From DATJUF01 sp035524095 (GTDB lineage: Bacteria > Desulfobacterota > Binatia > Binatales > Binataceae): a DNA stretch of 9,494 bases. Position 1 is the first letter of the stretch; each line of letters starts with the position of its first letter. Position numbers and translations under genes: made by a program. The notes under the pieces are model-generated. The model saw only the letters and a program-made list of their open reading frames with translations, was not told where the DNA came from and ran no database searches. Positions 6,411 through 9,494 of this stretch are shown piece after piece. The stretch spans positions 1 through 9,494 of the forward strand of contig DATKPK010000001.1 of NCBI GenBank assembly GCA_035524095.1, written 5' to 3'.

Positions 6411-7202
6411 ATGAGTAACGTCCCAACCGAGTCAGTCCCAGCCTTATCAGCCGCCGAGCGCCAATACCGCCGGCGCCAATCCTTTTATCAGCCTGACGCG
6501 GTCCCGATGGATAACCGCTTCACCGCGTTCCTGATTTCAGCCTCAGGCGTGACACGTGACGACCGTGTCCTCGAAATCGCTTGCGGCACCGGCGCTGCTA
6601 CCATTGCCTTCGCCGAACGATGCAAGGCCGCCGTCGGGCTCGAGATCCGCGCGGACGCGATGGTTCGGGCGCGCCTTGACGCGCTCACCCGCAAAGTCGG
6701 CAACGCCTCCTTCGTCACCGGCGAATTGGAGCGGATGCCGCTTGCAGACGGCTCCTTCACTGGCGCGATTTGCCGCTTTTCGTTTCATCATATCGTGAAT
6801 CCGCAGCGGGTCTTCGCCGAGATGGCCAGAGTAGTGGCGCCTGCAGGTTGGATGGTCGTCTCCGACATGACGGCTTCAGACGATCCCGATCAGGCGGAGT
6901 TCCATAATCAATTGGAGCGGCTCTGTGATCCGACCCACGCCCGCACGCTCCCCACCTCGGAGTTCGAGCAGATGTTCGCCGAGCACGGCTTCCGCATCTC
7001 GATGAAAATCGCACGCGACTCACGGATCACGCTCAACGACTGGATTCGCTTCGGCGCCCCTCCCGCGGAGAATGTCGGTCGTTTACGTGAAATCGTCGAA
7101 GCCTCCGTCGGACTTGATCAGCCGGGGCTAAAGTTGATTCGCGACCGCGACGAAATCCGCCTCCTCCACAACAGCATCAGCTTCGTCTTGGAAAGACCAT
7201 GA
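6411..7202 (+). CDS. Class I SAM-dependent methyltransferase (UbiE/Methyltransf_11-like)
   Basis: This is a small-molecule-type methyltransferase with a Rossmann-like fold that takes its methyl group from S-adenosylmethionine. The substrate is unknown. Motif I is VLEIACGTG (residues 53-61), the likely acidic ribose contact is E78 in VGLEIR, and LERMPLADGSF (106-116) gives the adenine-side motif. This is followed by FHHIVNPQRVFAEMARV (125-141) and a PAGWMVVSD strand (144-152), the order seen in UbiE/COQ5-like enzymes. Its 263 residues are normal. The ribosome-binding site is weak: AAGG at 6394-6397 lies 13 bases from the ATG. An in-frame ATG at 6378 is followed by stops, so 6411 stands. Base composition matches the core genes (39 of 60 G/C at 7021-7080), unlike the genes just downstream. 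Not enough is visible to name it ubiE or menG. Confidence 0.88.
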   Translation: MSNVPTESVPALSAAERQYRRRQSFYQPDAVPMDNRFTAFLISASGVTRDDRVLEIACGTGAATIAFAERCKAAVGLEIRADAMVRARLDALTRKVGNASFVTGELERMPLADGSFTGAICRFSFHHIVNPQRVFAEMARVVAPAGWMVVSDMTASDDPDQAEFHNQLERLCDPTHARTLPTSEFEQMFAEHGFRISMKIARDSRITLNDWIRFGAPPAENVGRLREIVEASVGLDQPGLKLIRDRDEIRLLHNSISFVLERP

Positions 7203-7357
7203 CTATGGATTTTAGGAAGAAATCTCTGATCCGACGCCCGGTATCTCCAGTCGTAAAAATACTTTTCACCCTTTTCTCCGAAATGAGTGCTCGCGTAGAA
7301 TCCAAGGGATTTCCTTTGATGGCGTCCAGTTCATTGGCGACCTTACTGTTTCTATTT

Positions 7358-7371
7358 AGGAATCTAACGTG
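7358..7371 (+). promoter_or_regulatory. RBS and GTG start of the toxin-like gene
   Basis: AGGAA at 7358-7362 lies six bases before GTG at 7369. The in-frame stop TAG at 7357-7359 overlaps this site, so the reading frame cannot begin any further upstream. I could not identify a convincing promoter in 7203-7357. Confidence 0.55.
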
Positions 7372-7683
7372 CTTACTTATGCTACTGGATTCCAAGATGC
7401 AGCGAGCCGAGCCGATCATTTTGCGAATCATGGCAGTGATTTCGGCGCCACTTCGGAAGTGGAGTACGAGGCCATGGCGGTCGCCTTTCTTAATTCATCG
7501 GTCGGGGGGACAATACTGCAAGGCATACGCAGCAATGGTGATGTGGTTCGATTTAATACCGCGACGGAAGCCTTTGCGGTTATGCGTCGCGATGGCGTAA
7601 TAAGGACGTACTTCAAACCAGACCCCTACTGGCATGGATTTAGCGATTCTTTAGCTTACTTCCGACGTGAGTGTGCCAAATGA
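7369..7683 (+). CDS. Small toxin-domain-like protein (candidate BECR-type ribonuclease)
   Basis: No gene name applies. The 104-residue product resembles, from memory, the C-terminal toxin modules of Rhs/CdiA-type polymorphic toxins. The shared pattern is H17 and H21 in ADHFANHGSDFG, EYEAMAVAFL (32-41), GDVVRFN (57-63), a FAVMRRDG segment (69-76), VIRTYFKPDP (77-86), HG (89-90) and closing LAYF (95-98). Such modules often have the BECR ribonuclease fold (Barnase-EndoU-ColicinE5/D-RelE). That assignment and any nuclease activity are inference. There is no signal peptide, membrane segment, or Rhs/CdiA-like delivery domain, so it is a stand-alone cassette. The start is GTG with a good ribosome-binding site. 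It ends in an ATGA overlap with a zinc-ribbon gene, the layout expected for toxin followed by immunity or antitoxin. It could instead be a harmless relative of these domains. Confidence 0.6.
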   Translation: MLTYATGFQDAASRADHFANHGSDFGATSEVEYEAMAVAFLNSSVGGTILQGIRSNGDVVRFNTATEAFAVMRRDGVIRTYFKPDPYWHGFSDSLAYFRRECAK

Positions 7684-7988
7684 AATCACCATACGAATGC
7701 CCCGTTTGCGGATACGACGCACTTCTAGAGCCACCGGCTGACTATAACGTATGTCCATGCTGCGGCACTGAGTTTGGTTATCATGACTTAGTGCATTCTT
7801 GGTCGGAGCTACGCGCAAATTGGTTAGCAAAGGGCGCAAACTGGTTTAGCAGTTATACGCATCCTCCGTACGGATGGAATCCTATGCGCCAGATTCAGGC
7901 CCTCGTAGGACTTGAAGTGCTTAGGGTTACGAAAACCGATAGCAGCGTCACAGAACTGCGCGCAGAGAAAACCACTGTCGCGGCTTAA
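7680..7988 (+). CDS. CxxC/CxxC zinc-ribbon protein, candidate immunity protein
   Basis: The 102-residue product has two cysteine pairs near its start, C7-x2-C10 in YECPVCGYDALLEPP and C25-x2-C28 in NVCPCCGTEFGY, a probable zinc ribbon. After these come SELRANWLAKGANWF (42-56) and PPYGWNPMRQIQ (62-73). The CPCC pattern and the W-rich middle recall small cysteine-rich (CPCC-type) proteins found in bacterial toxin-immunity loci; I recall this rather than having tested it. A GTG at 7671 would add three residues, but ATG at 7680 gives the ATGA overlap with the toxin-like gene and is preferred. Tight coupling to a toxin-like partner suggests that it neutralises that partner. An ordinary regulatory or nucleic-acid-binding zinc ribbon remains possible. 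Confidence 0.7.
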   Translation: MKSPYECPVCGYDALLEPPADYNVCPCCGTEFGYHDLVHSWSELRANWLAKGANWFSSYTHPPYGWNPMRQIQALVGLEVLRVTKTDSSVTELRAEKTTVAA

Positions 7989-7990
7989 CG

Positions 7991-8416
7991 ATGCCGAAGC
8001 TCTTGCTTTTTGTACCGTGCGACAAAGTAATAGTCGATGAAACTACACATTCGATTTCAATAGTCGATGTCCTACAGGAATTGCATTACAAGCTGCCGCC
8101 AGGGGTCTCGGTTCAGCCCAAGTCACTACTCCCTGTCAAATGGGCGGCACTAAGCCTTTGGCAGGAAGAAGAGCCAGCAGACAGCGGACTTGAATTTGAG
8201 CAACGGCTCTCAGTAGAGAACCAAAGCGGCGACGTTCTGCTCTTGAACGAAACCAAGTGGAAATTTGAAAAGCCCAATCATCGGATTGTCGCTAATGCGA
8301 TGGGTCTGCCGGTCGCGCGTAGGTTGGTTCTCAAACTCAGCTACAGAGTCATAGGAATGCCCAATTGGCTTCCCGCTGGATCGTTTCCAATTGAGCTTTT
8401 TCAGGACGTATTGTAA
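7991..8416 (+). CDS. Conserved hypothetical protein, DUF6941-like
   Basis: The function is unknown. The 141-residue product begins MPKLLLFVPCDKVIVDETTH and continues SISIVDVLQEL. I recall this opening (a short strand, a cysteine, K-V-I-V-D, then a second strand with S-I-V-D-V-L) from the DUF6941 family; this has not been checked. The rest alternates short hydrophobic strands with polar loops (VKWAALSLW, FEQRLSVENQSGDVLLLNE, RLVLKLSYRV), suggesting a compact beta-rich soluble domain. There is no signal peptide or membrane segment. The ATG lies two bases after the zinc-ribbon stop, so all three islet genes should be co-transcribed and coupled. No conserved catalytic set is evident. It may be an extra immunity or effector component, or only a passenger. 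Confidence 0.7.
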   Translation: MPKLLLFVPCDKVIVDETTHSISIVDVLQELHYKLPPGVSVQPKSLLPVKWAALSLWQEEEPADSGLEFEQRLSVENQSGDVLLLNETKWKFEKPNHRIVANAMGLPVARRLVLKLSYRVIGMPNWLPAGSFPIELFQDVL

Positions 8417-8486
8417 AAGACTGGGCATCTAGTTCTGACTGACAAGCCCAAGGACCGAAGCGGGGCGTCTCCTCGACTATTGGGAA

Positions 8487-9494
8487 CTACTCTTGGCGGC
8501 GGCAGATGTAGATCGCGGCCGGCGTACCCAAAACTGAGATTCGCAACACCCTCTCGGCGCGGAAGACACCGCGCGTCATCAGATCGCCCATCAGACGGGT
8601 TTCCGCAGTCAGCATCACGATCATTCCTCCCGGCCTAACCAGCCGCTTGAACTCGTTGATAACCTGCGAATAAAGCTGCCGATTCTCGCTATGCGAGCCG
8701 TGCCGCATACCCCAAGGCAGATTGGTCACAATCTTATCGACGCTAGCCGCCTCCAACGGAATTGCTGTCGCATCCCACGGATAGAGTTCCAGCGGCTTGT
8801 AGCGCGGGCCAATATTTTCGCTAGCTGCGCGCAACGCCGCCGGGTCGCGATCGCTGCCGATCAGCTTCCGGTAACGGCCGAGATGCGCTCGCTCGATCAA
8901 AATCGTTCCCGCACCGCAGAACGGATCAAGCACGGTGTCCTCGTCGGACGGCTCTGACAGCCAAGCCAGCGCAGCGGCGACGGACGGGCGCAACGACCCC
9001 GGAAGATGCGCAACTTTGTAATCGCGCTGACGCATCTCATTGCCGCTCAGCCGAAGCGCGAGGATAAACTCTCCCTCGAACAAAGTGGCCCAGAACTCGA
9101 CGTCCGCCTCTTCCTCCGCCAGCCGCCAGTTATGATCCTCCCGTTCGCCGATTCCACGCGCGACTTCTCGACCCATATCGACGCGCCGAAACGCCTGTTC
9201 TCCGACCATCCGCGCAACGACTCGGTAGCGCAGCCGACGCCCGGCGCGGCTGCCGGGGACGAAGCGGGCATGGGTCACTAGCGCATCCTCAAGCCAGCGC
9301 GCATCGCGCGATGCCGCGCGAACGCGATCGAGCGCATCTGCGCGCTCCGCCAGACCGTCGCGATAGCCGACCACCGCGAATACGTCCTCTGCTGTGCGCA
9401 GCGACTTAAGCGGCTCCGCGCGCGGCGCCGTGAAGATCGTCATCGCTGCCCTATCCGGAACCAGTCGGCGGGCGAGTTCCCGTGCCCGTTTCGG
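8487..9494 (-). CDS. THUMP-domain RNA methyltransferase, N-terminus off window
   Basis: Proteins of this Trm14/TrmN-like group carry an N-terminal ferredoxin-like plus THUMP region that binds RNA and a Rossmann methyltransferase that makes N2-methylguanosine, commonly in tRNA. Numbered from the Met at 9443, residues about 1-145 are the THUMP-side region (LKSLRTAEDVFAVVG, 12-26). RDYKVAHLPGSLRPSVA (140-156) leads into the catalytic domain with DPFCGAGTILIE (173-184), SDRDP (197-201), and TNLPWGMR (240-247), the NPPY-like catalytic motif. The frame stays open from 9443 to the window edge, with 17 more codons and no stop. Family members usually have dozens of residues before the LRTAEDVF segment, so the Met at 9443 is probably internal and the gene is cut by the window edge. 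It converges on the islet; the exact target nucleotide is not determinable. Confidence 0.88.
   Translation of the reverse strand, partial: PKRARELARRLVPDRAAMTIFTAPRAEPLKSLRTAEDVFAVVGYRDGLAERADALDRVRAASRDARWLEDALVTHARFVPGSRAGRRLRYRVVARMVGEQAFRRVDMGREVARGIGEREDHNWRLAEEEADVEFWATLFEGEFILALRLSGNEMRQRDYKVAHLPGSLRPSVAAALAWLSEPSDEDTVLDPFCGAGTILIERAHLGRYRKLIGSDRDPAALRAASENIGPRYKPLELYPWDATAIPLEAASVDKIVTNLPWGMRHGSHSENRQLYSQVINEFKRLVRPGGMIVMLTAETRLMGDLMTRGVFRAERVLRISVLGTPAAIYICRRQE

Larger units (their letters stand above)
7203..8430. other. Low-GC islet carrying three small accessory genes
   Basis: Hand counts give about 77 of 180 G/C (43%) for 7201-7380 and 26 of 60 for 8041-8100, against 39 of 60 for 7021-7080 and 38 of 60 for 8521-8580. 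The fall begins at the stop codon of the methyltransferase and ends near the stop of the gene at 7991-8416. Within it are three same-strand genes with ATGA or two-base spacing. No transposase, integrase, tRNA or clear terminal repeat is visible. The first 166 bases (7203-7368) hold no convincing gene. I infer horizontal gain. Confidence 0.6.

Noticed and set aside
7177..7431. 84-codon minus-strand frame across the left end of the islet
   Set aside because: It begins inside the toxin-like gene and ends inside the methyltransferase, with no motif or ribosome-binding site.
7199..7600. 133-codon plus-strand frame starting in an ATGA overlap with the methyltransferase stop
   Set aside because: Its second half overlaps the recognisable toxin-like gene in another frame, and the translation resembles no known family. 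The overlap at its start is tempting, but the toxin-like gene has the better ribosome-binding site and recognisable motifs.
8417..8486. Possible terminator between the convergent genes (TGGGC at 8422-8426, GCCCA at 8446-8450)
   Set aside because: Only five pairs close a 19-base loop, and no T run follows on either strand; too weak to call.

Overview
The window is a bacterial chromosomal segment of high GC (about 63-65% in hand-counted 60-base samples of the core genes). Most of it is a housekeeping cluster read left to right: rplU (3' end) - rpmA - LLM oxidoreductase - obgE - proB - proA - nadD - rsfS. The order rplU-rpmA-obgE-proB-proA-nadD-rsfS is, as I recall, typical of 'deltaproteobacterial' lineages. 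A luciferase-like oxidoreductase of the type that normally uses coenzyme F420 hints at an F420-making lineage, for example an uncultured Desulfobacterota- or Binatota-like bacterium. This placement is inference only.

Region 1 (1-590): ribosomal proteins L21 (partial) and L27 overlap by 11 bases and end at a clear intrinsic terminator. Region 2 (600-1653): a monocistronic-looking LLM-class flavin/F420 oxidoreductase. Region 3 (1718-6232): an extended -10 promoter lies almost on top of the obgE start codon, so the obgE message may be leaderless. The genes obgE, proB (TTG start inside obgE), proA (ATGA overlap), nadD and rsfS follow with overlaps or short gaps and probably form one operon. It joins ribosome assembly and silencing (Obg, RsfS) with the first two proline-synthesis enzymes and NAD synthesis. 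Region 4 (6233-6410): a 178-base gap with no gene but a run of short stem-loops. Region 5 (6411-7202): a class I SAM methyltransferase of UbiE-like type.

Region 6 (7203-8430) is an islet of different composition (about 43% GC at its left end and again near 8041-8100). It carries three tightly packed small genes: a 104-residue protein resembling the C-terminal nuclease domains of polymorphic toxins, a CxxC/CxxC zinc-ribbon protein overlapping it by ATGA (candidate immunity protein), and a 141-residue protein two bases further on that resembles DUF6941. This is the part of the window most likely to be an undescribed system: a free-standing toxin-immunity-like pair with a third coupled partner.

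Region 7 (8487-9494, minus strand): a THUMP-type RNA methyltransferase, convergent with the islet. Its N-terminus lies beyond the right edge. I see no tRNA, rRNA, CRISPR array, insertion sequence or replication origin.
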